The notes: generated by a model from the letters alone, not told the origin. Counted from the stretch's first letter, positions 8,100-16,913 are shown. The stretch is 36,286 bases of DNA from Odoribacter lunatus (GCF_943193135.1 NZ_CALPCZ010000025.1:1-36286), one strand, 5' to 3'. Program-made: numbers and translations.

Positions 8100-10208
8100 A
8101 TGCTAAGCAGTAAATTTAAGAAACACTTCACTATCGCTATCGCATTCAGAATAATCTTTATTCTTGTTATTTGCGGCGTTATTGTCTATTTATTCCCGAA
8201 AGCCGGCACTTTTCAATATGCCTACCAGAAAGGTTCTCTTTGGAGATACGAAACTCTCAACGCTCCATTTGATTTCCCTATCTATAAAACTGATGCAGAA
8301 TTAAGTGCAGAACGGGAAAAAATTACCCGGGAACAAACACCCATTTTCGACTTAAACACAGAAATAAAAAAGAAACAAACAGCTAAATTTACCGAAGCAA
8401 CCGAAAAGTACCGCAATGTAATGACCGCTTCGGCTATCGACCATATCCGCAACAAGCTGGCAGAAATATACACAGCAGGGGTACTCCAGATTCCCGAAGA
8501 ATTAAATTCTACCAATATAAAAACCGTAAAAATCGTACACAACAACATCGGCAAGGATATCGATTTCAAAAAAGTATATACATTAAAAAAAGCATACTCC
8601 GTTCTTAACCAAACGATTGATGGCACTAATCTGCCCGCATCCGTGAAAGAACACATTCTCAGCTTGAATATCAACCATTTTATTCAGCCGAATTTGGAAT
8701 TCGACGCTTCAAAAACAAATCTGCAATTAACAAATCAACTAAAGAATATCAGTCTAACCCAGGGATTAGTCCGGAATGGAGAAACAATCATCAGCAAACG
8801 CGAATTAGTTACACCGGAAAAAATAAAATTGCTGAACTCCCTGGAAACAGAATACCGGCATAATGCAGGTTCATACACCACTCGCTTCAGAATTATCGGA
8901 GGCCAAATCATACTGACCTTAACCTCACTGATTATTTTTTCCCTCTATTTTTACTATTCAAAAAAACGCGTTTTTTACGATAACAAAGAATTTATCTTTT
9001 TATACGGAGCATTCCTCGCCACAGTAGCCTTAGGCAGTGCGGGATATTACCAGAACATCAATATGCACGCTTTGCCCGTACTGTTTTTTGTCCTCATCGT
9101 CAATATTCTTGTCGGTAGCCGCTCCGCGCTTTATCTCCTGTTAGGGACAAGCCTCCTGATTTCTTATTTTGCTCCTAACAGCTTCAGATATTTATTTATG
9201 CAGATTACAGCCGGTATTGTAGCAATATTCAGTTTGGCACAACTTCAGCGAAGAGGACAACTTTTCCTTTCCATCTTTCTTATTTTCATAACCTATGTCG
9301 CAGTCTACTTCTCCTTTATTCTGATACAGGAAGGAGACATCAGCCTGTCGCACATCTTCGGGTTACTTTGGCTATTTGTCAATTGTCTGTTATTAAGTCT
9401 GGCCTATCCGGTGATTTATATCTTTGAACGGATTTTCGGTTTTACTTCAGAAATAACCCTGATGGAATTATCCAATCCAAACCATCCCGCATTACGTGCA
9501 CTTACCAAAAAAGCACCCGGAACATTTCAACACTCACTTATGGTAGCCAATTTAGCCGAAGAAGCCATTTACCGCATCGGAGGAAATCCATTGCTTACCC
9601 GCACCGGTGCTCTATATCATGACATCGGCAAATCGAATGAACCGATTTTTTTCATTGAAAATCTATCCGGAGGCATCAATCCGCATGACGACTGTGAATT
9701 TGACGAAAGCGCACGCCATATCATCAACCACGTAAGCCAAGGGGTGGAATTAGCCAAGAAATACAATTTACCGGAAACCATTATCAATTTTATCCGGACT
9801 CACCACGGTAAGAGCAAAGTAAAATATTTCTATAACTCTTTCCGGAACAAATATCCGGACAGAGCTATAGATGAAGCTGCTTTCACCTATGACGGACCGG
9901 ATCCCGTGAGTAAAGAATGTGCCGTCGTTATGATGGCAGATTCCGTAGAAGCCGCTTCCCGGACTCTCAAAGAAAAAACAGAGGAGAACATAACACAGCT
10001 CGTAAATAATATTATTGACGGACAAGTACAGGATGGCAGATTCCTGAATGCCGAAATTACATTCAGAGACATAGCCTATGTAAAACAAGTATTTATAGAC
10101 ATGTTAACAAACATCTATCACTCCCGCATAGCTTATCCGAAACTAAAAAAAACAGAACAAACAGAAGAAGCATCCCCCGATTCTACAACTCACGAACCGA
10201 ACAAATAA
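8100..10208 (+). CDS. 7TM-HD family (PgpH-type) cyclic-dinucleotide phosphodiesterase
   Basis: 702 residues. PgpH-type proteins hydrolyse cyclic di-AMP with a cytoplasmic HD domain. Seen in order: an N-terminal membrane segment (about 12-32), a long outward-facing domain to about residue 265 (7TM-HD extracellular), a bundle of about seven membrane segments (about 268-455), and an HD domain with TFQHSLMVANLAEEA near 473 and ALYHDIGKSNEP near 505, followed by the HHG segment near 565 and KECAVVMMADSVEAASR near 610. The metal-ligand His/Asp residues are all present. c-di-AMP as substrate is inferred from the family. It starts after the fabD terminator, with the LacI-family gene 27 bases downstream. 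Confidence 0.85.
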   Translation: MLSSKFKKHFTIAIAFRIIFILVICGVIVYLFPKAGTFQYAYQKGSLWRYETLNAPFDFPIYKTDAELSAEREKITREQTPIFDLNTEIKKKQTAKFTEATEKYRNVMTASAIDHIRNKLAEIYTAGVLQIPEELNSTNIKTVKIVHNNIGKDIDFKKVYTLKKAYSVLNQTIDGTNLPASVKEHILSLNINHFIQPNLEFDASKTNLQLTNQLKNISLTQGLVRNGETIISKRELVTPEKIKLLNSLETEYRHNAGSYTTRFRIIGGQIILTLTSLIIFSLYFYYSKKRVFYDNKEFIFLYGAFLATVALGSAGYYQNINMHALPVLFFVLIVNILVGSRSALYLLLGTSLLISYFAPNSFRYLFMQITAGIVAIFSLAQLQRRGQLFLSIFLIFITYVAVYFSFILIQEGDISLSHIFGLLWLFVNCLLLSLAYPVIYIFERIFGFTSEITLMELSNPNHPALRALTKKAPGTFQHSLMVANLAEEAIYRIGGNPLLTRTGALYHDIGKSNEPIFFIENLSGGINPHDDCEFDESARHIINHVSQGVELAKKYNLPETIINFIRTHHGKSKVKYFYNSFRNKYPDRAIDEAAFTYDGPDPVSKECAVVMMADSVEAASRTLKEKTEENITQLVNNIIDGQVQDGRFLNAEITFRDIAYVKQVFIDMLTNIYHSRIAYPKLKKTEQTEEASPDSTTHEPNK

Positions 10209-10235
10209 AACTACTTATACCTAAAAATTAGAGAT

Positions 10236-11270
10236 ATGACTCAAAAAGCAATTACAATCAAAGACCTCGCCGCTAAATTAAATATCTCGGTATCTACTGT
10301 TTCAAGAGCATTGAAAGATAATCCGGAAATCAGTTTACAAACTAGAAAAACCGTACAGACTTTAGCCAAAGAATTAGGCTATCGCCCCAATCCTATTGCC
10401 GTTGCATTAAAAACACATAAAAGCCATACCATTGGTGTCGTGGTGCCCCAAATTGTAAACACCTTTTTTGCAAACGTAGTAAGAAAAATTGAAGAAATCG
10501 CAGATAAATACGGATACAATGTATTAGTTGCTTCTTCCAATGAAACTTTCGAAAAAGAGCAAAAAAATATCGACGTATTCTTGGCAAACCGGACGGATGG
10601 AATTATACTTTCAATTTCACGCGCAACCACATCTTACGATCATATCCGTAACATCCAAAATCAAGGAGTACCGTTAGTTCTTTTTGACCGGACAACAAAA
10701 GAACTGGAAGTATCCAAAGTCATCGCCGATGATGCAGATGCAGCATTCAAAATCGTACAACACCTGATTCACGGTGGAGCCCAAAAAATTGCCATCATCA
10801 CCGGCCCGGAACAATTATCCATCGGTAAAAACCGCATGAAAGGATATTTAAAAGCCATGTCTACAAACAAATTGGAAATCAATCAGGATTATATCATTCG
10901 ATGCGACGACTTCTCTGTAAAAGCAGCTAAAGAAGCCACTCAAAAACTTTTGAACCTGAAAGAAAAACCGGATGCAATTTTCGGAATCAACGATGATATG
11001 GCCATCGGGGCTATTGAAGCTATCAAAGAAAAAAACATTAGAATCCCGGAAGACATCGCAGTATTCGGGTTCTCCAATACAAAACGGTCCCGATACATGA
11101 ATCCTTCCGTCAGTACGGTAAATCAATTCCCGGAAAAAATCGGAGAAAAAGCAGCGGAATTATTATTTGAGCAAATATTAAATACAAAATACGCCCAAAT
11201 ACGTGAAGAAATCGTAAACTGTGAATTAATCATCCGTGAATCATCCGACCGCTCTTATTTAAATGATTAA
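10236..11270 (+). CDS. LacI-family transcriptional regulator
   Basis: 344 residues. Seen: an N-terminal LacI helix-turn-helix (ITIKDLAAKLNISVSTVSRA near 6-25) with the hinge helix NPIAVALKTHKSHTIGVVVP, then a periplasmic-binding-protein-like sensor domain (IANRTDGIILS-like segment written FLANRTDGIILSIS, IAIITGP, DAIFGINDDMAIGAIEAI, IAVFGFSNT). It should bind an operator as a dimer and respond to a sugar or purine-like ligand, but nothing in the neighbourhood names the ligand: it follows a phosphodiesterase gene and precedes the gld operon, with a terminator between. No matching operator was identified. Confidence 0.9.
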   Translation: MTQKAITIKDLAAKLNISVSTVSRALKDNPEISLQTRKTVQTLAKELGYRPNPIAVALKTHKSHTIGVVVPQIVNTFFANVVRKIEEIADKYGYNVLVASSNETFEKEQKNIDVFLANRTDGIILSISRATTSYDHIRNIQNQGVPLVLFDRTTKELEVSKVIADDADAAFKIVQHLIHGGAQKIAIITGPEQLSIGKNRMKGYLKAMSTNKLEINQDYIIRCDDFSVKAAKEATQKLLNLKEKPDAIFGINDDMAIGAIEAIKEKNIRIPEDIAVFGFSNTKRSRYMNPSVSTVNQFPEKIGEKAAELLFEQILNTKYAQIREEIVNCELIIRESSDRSYLND

Positions 11271-11281
11271 AATACACACCG

Positions 11282-11308
11282 GTCCGGAATAACCATTCCG
11301 GACTTTTT
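11282..11308 (+). terminator. intrinsic terminator after the LacI-family gene
   Basis: Perfect nine-base arms GTCCGGAAT / ATTCCGGAC around an AACC loop, followed by TTTTTCT, twelve bases past the stop codon. It separates the regulator from the gld operon. Confidence 0.85.
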
Positions 11309-11368
11309 CTCTCTCATTCTACCCCGGTTAAAGTTTGTTAAACCTCAATACATCTATATTCAGCTCAT

Positions 11369-11376
11369 TATATTTG
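11369..11376 (+). promoter_or_regulatory. probable -7 element of the gldA-gldF-gldG operon
   Basis: TATATTTG matches the Bacteroidetes -7 consensus and lies 20 bases before the gldA start, directly after the terminator of the preceding gene. A TTTG sits at 11334-11337, which is farther than the preferred spacing, so the -33 element is uncertain. Confidence 0.4.
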
Positions 11377-11396
11377 TAATCGATAAGCAATCAGTT

Positions 11397-12317
11397 ATGG
11401 ATGTAGCGGTAGAAAATTTATCAAAATCTTTTGGAACACAAAAAGCCGTAGATTCGGTTTCTTTTTCAGTAAAGAAAGGAGAAATTCTGGGACTTCTGGG
11501 ACCTAACGGAGCAGGCAAAACGACCATCATGAAAATCATCACCTGTTTCTTGTTCCCTGACCAGGGAAATGTTTACATCGGAAACTATTCCATCCGTAAA
11601 CATGCCTATAGACTAAAACAACTTATCGGCTACCTTCCGGAACACAACCCGCTATACGATGAAATGAATGTCATTGACTTTCTGACCTTCATCGCTAACA
11701 TTCACAACATTCCCCGATACAAAATCACATCACGGGTATTAGATATGTTGAAAATATGCGGATTAGAATATGAAAAACATAAAAATATCCGGGAACTCTC
11801 CAAAGGCTATAAACAACGCGTGGGACTAGCTCAAACACTAATCCATGACCCGGAAATTGTCATCCTGGACGAACCGACGACCGGCCTTGACCCGAATCAG
11901 ATTGTGGAAATCAGGGAACTCATTAAAAATACCGGCAAAGAAAAAACCGTTATCCTAAGTTCCCATATCCTTGCTGAAATTGAAGCTACCTGTGACCGGG
12001 TACTGATTATTAATAAAGGCAAAATCGTAGCAAACGGCACTGCCGCGGAATTAAGAAAATCCAACAAAGAAAAATTGTTGAAAATAAACATTGAAGGCGG
12101 AGAAACCAACCGGATTTTCAACGAGCTATCACTTATCAATGAAGTAGATAACATCAATATACTGGGGGAAAATCATTTTGAACTGCAATCCACCCAAGAC
12201 AATAACATTGAAAAAGAAATCTTTGATATCTGTACTAGAAACCAATGGTACATCAAAGAACTAATACCAATAGAACGGCGTCTAGAAGATATTTTCCGTC
12301 AAGTTACACAAAACTAA
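11397..12317 (+). CDS. gldA: gliding-type ABC transporter ATP-binding protein GldA
   Basis: 306 residues. ATPase subunit of an ABC transporter. Seen: Walker A GPNGAGKTT near 36-44, signature LSKGYKQRVGLAQ near 137-149, Walker B VILDEPTTGLDP near 157-168, and the switch His in LSSHILAEIEATCDRV. The C-terminal ~80 residues beyond the ATPase core match the GldA extension ending RRLEDIFRQVTQN. GldA with GldF and GldG forms the transporter needed for gliding in Flavobacterium; non-gliding Bacteroidales carry homologues of unknown role. It is the first of three tightly packed genes (3 bases to gldF, 1 base from gldF to gldG). Confidence 0.85.
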   Translation: MDVAVENLSKSFGTQKAVDSVSFSVKKGEILGLLGPNGAGKTTIMKIITCFLFPDQGNVYIGNYSIRKHAYRLKQLIGYLPEHNPLYDEMNVIDFLTFIANIHNIPRYKITSRVLDMLKICGLEYEKHKNIRELSKGYKQRVGLAQTLIHDPEIVILDEPTTGLDPNQIVEIRELIKNTGKEKTVILSSHILAEIEATCDRVLIINKGKIVANGTAAELRKSNKEKLLKINIEGGETNRIFNELSLINEVDNINILGENHFELQSTQDNNIEKEIFDICTRNQWYIKELIPIERRLEDIFRQVTQN

Positions 12318-12320
12318 ATC

Positions 12321-13043
12321 ATGAGGACAACCAAAATCATCATCAATAAAGAATTAAACAGTGCTTTTAATTCATGGAGCACTTATATAGGTTATCTACT
12401 GTTTTTCTGCATCTGCGGATTCGTCAACTGGATTTCCTCGTCCAATATTTTTAATGTAGGACAAGCCTCCATGATGCCATTCTTCATTGTTATCAATTGG
12501 ACAGCCTTTTTCATGATACATGTATTAAGCATGCGAACCGTTGCCGACGAAAAAAGAAACGGAACACTCGAATTACTTTTTACCAAACCGATAAAAGCAA
12601 ATCAACTAATCGGAGGAAAATTTCTCTCACAACTAATCCTCATTATCATAGCCTTCTGTTTAACAATTCCTTACTATCTTACAATCATCGGACTGGGACA
12701 TATTGATTTAGGACCTGTCATTTTGGGATACATCGGGCTTATTTGTATCAGTGCATGTTACACCAGCATCGGCATATTCGCCTCTTCCCTGTCAAGAACA
12801 GCAGCTGCAGCTTTCCTCCTCAGCCTCGGAATAGGTCTCTGCTTTCAACTATTATTCGGAATATTAGCCCGGCAAATTGGAAGCGGGTGGCTCGCGGAAT
12901 TCTTCATGTATCTATCCATCGAAGAGCACTTCGATTCTTTATCCCGCGGAGTATTGGATTCAAGGGACATTATATACTTTATTTCACTCATTGTCCTCTT
13001 CTTATCCTTATCCAAAGTCTTCATCTGTAAAACCAGATACTAA
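12321..13043 (+). CDS. gldF: gliding-type ABC transporter permease GldF
   Basis: 240 residues with about six membrane segments (for example STYIGYLLFFCICGFVNWI, QLILIIIAFCLTIPYYLTII, VILGYIGLICISACYTSIGI), as in the ABC-2 permease/GldF family. The cytoplasmic loop ADEKRNGTLELLFTKPI is typical for this permease class and contacts the ATPase. It starts three bases after gldA and ends one base before the gldG start, so the three genes form one translationally packed operon. Transported substrate unknown. Confidence 0.83.
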   Translation: MRTTKIIINKELNSAFNSWSTYIGYLLFFCICGFVNWISSSNIFNVGQASMMPFFIVINWTAFFMIHVLSMRTVADEKRNGTLELLFTKPIKANQLIGGKFLSQLILIIIAFCLTIPYYLTIIGLGHIDLGPVILGYIGLICISACYTSIGIFASSLSRTAAAAFLLSLGIGLCFQLLFGILARQIGSGWLAEFFMYLSIEEHFDSLSRGVLDSRDIIYFISLIVLFLSLSKVFICKTRY

Positions 13044-13044
13044 C

Positions 13045-14550
13045 ATGAAAAAAACAATAAAAAACAACTTATATACTGTCATCGGAATCCTTGTGCTGAA
13101 CATTCTGTCCATGGTATTGTTTTTCCGGATAGATTTCACCCATAACAACCGCTACTCTTTGAGCAGAGTAAGCAAAGAGGTTATAAAAAATATAAAACAA
13201 CCCGTCACCATCGACTTCTACCTCACAAATAACCTTCCGCAAAGCATAAAAAAAATAGCCAAAGAATTCACTTCATTGGCAAAAGAATACAAATCCCGCA
13301 GCAATGTACCTTTCGCTGTCAATATAATCCATCCTGACTCAGAAGAAAAAGGAAATACTGCTCTCGCTGCCGGCGTTCAATCCATTTTAATAGAACTAAG
13401 GGAAAGAGATTCCGAAAAAATACAAAACATCTTCATGGGGGCGGTCATAAAAATAGGAGATAAACAAGCGGTCATTCCCTACATTGACCACAACACCCCC
13501 ATGGAATACGAAATAACCCGCATACTTAAACAAGCGACAGACACCATCAAACCGCATATCGGATTTATTTCCGGCCACAGAGAAGCCACATTGGGACAAA
13601 TGCCGCAACTGATTAATGAACTCTCACATTTGACGGATATATCCGTCATCAACCTTCTACACCCCAACAATCTGGATCACTACAATGTCCTCTGCATCAT
13701 CGGTCCACAGGATGTATACACCTCTTATGAAAAAGAACTGTTGGAAAAATACCTTGCAAATGGAGGACGTCTGTTCATTGCTTTAAATCACGCCATAGGC
13801 CAAATCAACGAAAGCCAGCATAACGGTTACATCAACCCTACCGGCTTAGAAGAAATGCTGACTGAAAAAGGATTAAAAATACAACCCGACTTCGTCATCG
13901 ACAACAACTGCGGCACCATGACCATCAACCAACATACCGGCTTCATGAGCTATCAGAGTAATATCAGCTTTCCCTATTTCCCGATGATTACTAACTTCAG
14001 CGACCATACCATCACCCACGGACTCAATGCCATTTTTCTACCCTTTGCCAGCAGTATTGAACAAGTTAAAACTAAAACTACCTACATTTTCACCCCTCTT
14101 GCAACAACCTCCTCCCTCTCGGGAAGCAAACGCGCACCTGTTTTCTTTAACCTGCAATACCCATGGTGCAGAAACGACTTTAAGAAACCTAAATCCACCG
14201 TTGCAGCCCTATTAACAAATGAAGACAACAACAGCGCTATCGTAACCATTACAGACGCGGATTTCCTCATCAATGACATAGGCGTTTACGCTCATGTACT
14301 CCGGAAAGACAATATCAATTTCGCCATCAACTCCATCGAATGGTTAGCCGACAACTCCGGCCTCATCCGCTTACGCAACAAATTCACCACATTTACATCA
14401 CTACAACCCCTAGAGGAAAGTACAAAAAATCTATTGAAATACCTTAACTTTCTGTTACCATTGGTAATCATCCTCATATTCGCCGCAATTCGCTTTCACC
14501 GCAATAGACAACGTCGGCTCAACCGTTCCCAGCCCGGTTACATAGAATGA
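13045..14550 (+). CDS. gldG: gliding-type ABC transporter auxiliary protein GldG
   Basis: I choose ATG 13045 (MKKTIKNNLYTV), one base after the gldF stop, which gives 501 residues; the open frame reaches back to 12877 but that part only overlaps gldF out of frame. Seen: an N-terminal membrane anchor (about 8-28), a large outward domain of the ABC-type uncharacterised/GldG type beginning DFTHNNRYSLSRVSKEVIKNI (given in part: NRYSLSRVSKEVIKN), and a C-terminal membrane segment (LLPLVIILIFAAIRF) followed by a basic tail. In Flavobacterium GldG works with GldA and GldF. Its last 13 bases overlap the end of the convergent dapA. Confidence 0.83.
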   Translation: MKKTIKNNLYTVIGILVLNILSMVLFFRIDFTHNNRYSLSRVSKEVIKNIKQPVTIDFYLTNNLPQSIKKIAKEFTSLAKEYKSRSNVPFAVNIIHPDSEEKGNTALAAGVQSILIELRERDSEKIQNIFMGAVIKIGDKQAVIPYIDHNTPMEYEITRILKQATDTIKPHIGFISGHREATLGQMPQLINELSHLTDISVINLLHPNNLDHYNVLCIIGPQDVYTSYEKELLEKYLANGGRLFIALNHAIGQINESQHNGYINPTGLEEMLTEKGLKIQPDFVIDNNCGTMTINQHTGFMSYQSNISFPYFPMITNFSDHTITHGLNAIFLPFASSIEQVKTKTTYIFTPLATTSSLSGSKRAPVFFNLQYPWCRNDFKKPKSTVAALLTNEDNNSAIVTITDADFLINDIGVYAHVLRKDNINFAINSIEWLADNSGLIRLRNKFTTFTSLQPLEESTKNLLKYLNFLLPLVIILIFAAIRFHRNRQRRLNRSQPGYIE

Positions 14551-15419
14551 CATAACGTTTGGAGCTTCCCGTACAACCCTTCACTCACCGGCACCAAAGG
14601 CAAGCGTAATACATTCTCCGCAATAATCCCCTGTGCATGCAAGGCAGCTTTTATACCGGCAGGATTACCCTCTGCAAACAAAGCCTTATATAAGGCAGTA
14701 TACTTCAAATGGATTCGATTTGCCCCCCGGAAATATCCTGCTGCTGCCAGATGTACCATTGTCGAAAACTCCCCCGGAAAAACATTTGCCAAAACAGATA
14801 TAACACCCCTTGCTCCTATCACAAGTAAAGGCAATGTTATCCCGTCATCCCCTGAAAGAACCGTAAAATCGGAACGCATCGAACACAAGATTTCCGTAAT
14901 CTGTTGAAAATTACCACTCGCTTCCTTAATTCCCTCAATATTCGGACAATCATGCGACAACCGCACCACCGTCTCCGACGAAAGGTTCACCCCCGTCCTG
15001 CCCGGCACATTATATAAAAACAACGGCAACGGGGAACTTTCACTTACATCCCTAAAATGCCGATACATACCCTCCTGGGAAGGTTTATTATAATAAGGGG
15101 TTACACTTAAAATCGCCTTACAGGAATCCAGGAAGGGAAAATTTTTCACATTCTTTATGACCTCCGACGTATTATTTCCGCCAATTCCTACCATCACCGG
15201 CAAGCGTCCCTCATTCTGCTCCAAAACAATCTCCATAACCCGACACCTCTCCGCCTCTGTCAACGTCGCTGCCTCAGAAGTCGTACCCAATGCCACCAAG
15301 TAATCCGCTCCACCAACAATCACATGCTCTACTAACTTGCGCAAAGAAACCTCATCTACCTCAAACTTCCGATCAAACGGAGTCACCAAAGCCACCCCTG
15401 TTCCCGTAAATAAACTCAT
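14538..15419 (-). CDS. dapA: 4-hydroxy-tetrahydrodipicolinate synthase
   Basis: 293 residues, normal length. DapA condenses pyruvate with aspartate semialdehyde in the lysine/diaminopimelate pathway. Seen: the TIM-barrel entry GVALVTPF, the GTTSEAATLT motif with Thr46-Thr47, catalytic Tyr136 in YNVPGRTG, and Schiff-base Lys165 in IEGIKEASGN; the GDDG segment follows. All catalytic residues are intact. It lies 2 bases after the upstream DUF6913 gene, a pairing that suggests one operon, and its 3' end overlaps gldG by 13 bases in convergent orientation. Confidence 0.95.
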   Translation of the reverse strand: MSLFTGTGVALVTPFDRKFEVDEVSLRKLVEHVIVGGADYLVALGTTSEAATLTEAERCRVMEIVLEQNEGRLPVMVGIGGNNTSEVIKNVKNFPFLDSCKAILSVTPYYNKPSQEGMYRHFRDVSESSPLPLFLYNVPGRTGVNLSSETVVRLSHDCPNIEGIKEASGNFQQITEILCSMRSDFTVLSGDDGITLPLLVIGARGVISVLANVFPGEFSTMVHLAAAGYFRGANRIHLKYTALYKALFAEGNPAGIKAALHAQGIIAENVLRLPLVPVSEGLYGKLQTLCHSM

Positions 15420-15421
15420 AC

Positions 15422-15943
15422 TTAAAACTTCTTAAATTTCACTAACACATCAAACAATTTATCTATAAAATCCAGGACATCGACAGTTCCCTCTATCATC
15501 AAATCAGCCTCAAAAGCAGACCGTCTTCTACCAGCCTTACACTTCGCCATAGAATTTTTCAATACATAATCCACCAACGCATCCTCTCCCTCTGACAAAT
15601 CTATCAGCAAATCAAACTCCTTATTCAATAAATCTACCAAACGTTCATTCAAAATCCGCCCCTTGGCATTTATATCCTCACTTTTCACATATACCACATT
15701 CTCCAACTGTAATCCCTGATACTCTTTGGGCAAAACACAAATCTTCTCCGGTTTCACGCCCAGCAACTTCCGCTCCAAACGCTTCAGACATCCTCCCTCC
15801 TGGTCATTGGCACTCCATACCACTAAACAACTGCTTATCTTATCAAACTCCGGATACTCTTTCTCCCTCTCCTTATCCGTCAACTGCTTCTCCTGTGAAT
15901 CACCTTTTATCCGATAGAAAATTCTCTGTATAATCTGTTTCAT
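15422..15943 (-). CDS. DUF6913 family protein, function unknown
   Basis: 173 residues, soluble, rich in charged residues, without signal peptide or membrane segments. The sequence resembles the Bacteroidetes DUF6913 proteins found next to dapA; a short Rossmann-like alternation (ISSCLVVWSAND, KICVLPKEY, FDLLIDLSEG) can be seen but no catalytic motif. The segment KCKAGRRRSAFEADLMIEG near 130-150 is basic and fits this family. The gene ends two bases before the dapA start, so the two are almost certainly co-transcribed. Assignment to DUF6913 is from memory and moderate; no function should be inferred. Confidence 0.7.
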   Translation of the reverse strand: MKQIIQRIFYRIKGDSQEKQLTDKEREKEYPEFDKISSCLVVWSANDQEGGCLKRLERKLLGVKPEKICVLPKEYQGLQLENVVYVKSEDINAKGRILNERLVDLLNKEFDLLIDLSEGEDALVDYVLKNSMAKCKAGRRRSAFEADLMIEGTVDVLDFIDKLFDVLVKFKKF

Positions 15944-16069
15944 AAATGCACTTTTTCTTTATAATCTAATTCAAAAACGAGGTAAAAATAGCAATATAAC
16001 CAAATACCTCCAAATCCCCCTTTGCTTCTCCTTCATTTCAAAAAAACAGAAAAAAAGAGAAGAAAAAAT

Positions 16070-16100
16070 TTGCTCGGTCAAATCAATATACATATATTTG
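16070..16100 (+). promoter_or_regulatory. promoter of tRNA-Arg
   Basis: TTG (16070-16072) and TATATTTG (16093-16100) with a 20-base spacer fit the Bacteroidetes promoter consensus, 20 bases before the tRNA 5' end. Confidence 0.7.
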
Positions 16101-16120
16101 CACCGCTTTAGATAAAGCAC

Positions 16121-16193
16121 GGACTCGTAGCTTAATGGATAGAGCACTTGGTTACGGCCCAAGAGGTTGTGGGTTCGACTCCCGCCGAGTTCA
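16121..16193 (+). tRNA. tRNA-Arg (ACG)
   Basis: Cloverleaf on the plus strand: acceptor GGACTCG/CGAGTTC, D-arm AGCTTAATGGATAGAGC, anticodon stem CTTGG/CCAAG with loop TTACGGC (anticodon ACG, read as ICG after deamination), T-arm GTGGGTTCGACTCCCGC. Discriminator A, CCA not encoded. Its 3' end is the start of a direct repeat that recurs at 16914, marking it as an integration target. Confidence 0.96.
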
Positions 16194-16266
16194 CGAAAAC
16201 AAAAAGCAAAACAAAAAAACTCCTGAAAATAAACACTTTCAGGAGTTTTTCTTTTCCTCAATCTTA
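16185..16266 (+). repeat. direct repeat copy 1 (tRNA 3' end plus terminator; att-like)
   Basis: About 82 bases beginning CCGAGTTCACGAAAAC, covering the last nine bases of tRNA-Arg and the downstream terminator, are repeated at 16914-16996 with very few differences (a C/T change and a one-base length change in an A-run, one C/T near the end). This is what an element integrating at a tRNA 3' end leaves behind. Confidence 0.8.
16215..16255 (+). terminator. intrinsic terminator of tRNA-Arg
   Basis: Nine-base arms CTCCTGAAA / TTTCAGGAG around ATAAACAC, flanked by an A-run and TTTTTCTTTT. It lies about 25 bases after the tRNA. Confidence 0.8.
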
Positions 16267-16410
16267 CCGAAAATACAGCAAAACGGAGCAGTGAAAACAG
16301 GTGAAATCGGTGGACTTTATTTCATCTGATTTTTGTCCACCGAATTGATTATTATTCATTGTATTTCAATGTTTTGCAAAACATATTTCCGACTAAACAA
16401 GTACTTTTAA

Positions 16411-16623
16411 CCCGTAAATAATTTAGCTGAATTATATGGTATTGAAACAAAGTATCTGAAACGCTCTGTAAAAAACAATATTCGCCGATTTCCTCCTGAT
16501 TTTATGTTTGAACTAACAAAAGAGGAATTTGAAGTGCAATTTCAGCACCTCAAAATCTTCTTCAAAACCGTTCACATTCAGTACCAACAGCCCCCAATTC
16601 GTATCGAACGCTTCCTTAAATAA
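16411..16623 (+). pseudogene. ORF6N-domain protein remnant
   Basis: The frame reads [20 protein letters not shown], then [19 protein letters not shown], which is a clear match to the ORF6N domain found in phage and mobile-element proteins (typical form: DLAELYGVET...NIERFPEDFMFQLT). The protein start is missing and the end diverges after about 35 residues into a stop. No full-length reading frame remains. It lies between the two copies of the tRNA-Arg repeat, so it is probably cargo of the lost element. Confidence 0.75.
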
Positions 16624-16727
16624 AATCTTGTTTCTTATCACTCATATAGGCAAGGCATAAATAAATTCTATCTGCCATATTTTTACTTTAATCGTTTATA
16701 CAATACACATTTCGATACGAAAACACA

Positions 16728-16802
16728 AAAATATTTCTGTAATAGAAATATTTTCCACATTTTCTTTCTGTGATAGAAATTTTATCCTTTCTTGTAGAGA
16801 AA
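16728..16802 (+). promoter_or_regulatory. three operator-like inverted repeats
   Basis: Three sites of the form TTTCT-N5-AGAAA lie at 16735-16749, 16765-16779 and 16788-16802. The first is extended to 11-base arms (AAAATATTTCT / AGAAATATTTT). A TTG at 16792 and TATTTTTA at 16811, close to a promoter, overlap the last site. The layout suggests binding by a dimeric repressor controlling the reading frame at 16844. No regulator gene remains. Confidence 0.5.
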
Positions 16803-16843
16803 AAATTTTGTATTTTTACATACTGACAACAACTAATTCAACC

Positions 16844-16909
16844 ATGAAGGCGGAACTTTTACAAACACTTGCCGAATTGCAGGTAATTGGATTTAAATAC
16901 GATAAATAA
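16844..16909 (+). pseudogene. 21-codon orphan frame, probable 5' stub of a lost gene
   Basis: ATG at 16844 opens MKAELLQTLAELQVIGFKYD-K and stops at 16909, five bases before the second copy of the tRNA-Arg repeat. It follows the three operator-like sites and a promoter-like sequence. The helical Leu-rich start looks like the beginning of a longer protein cut short by deletion at the repeat. Function unknown. Confidence 0.35.
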
Positions 16910-16913
16910 TTTC

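Noticed and set aside
12877-13044. 56-residue N-terminal extension of gldG
   Set aside because: It lies inside gldF out of frame; the ATG one base after the gldF stop gives the expected membrane anchor.
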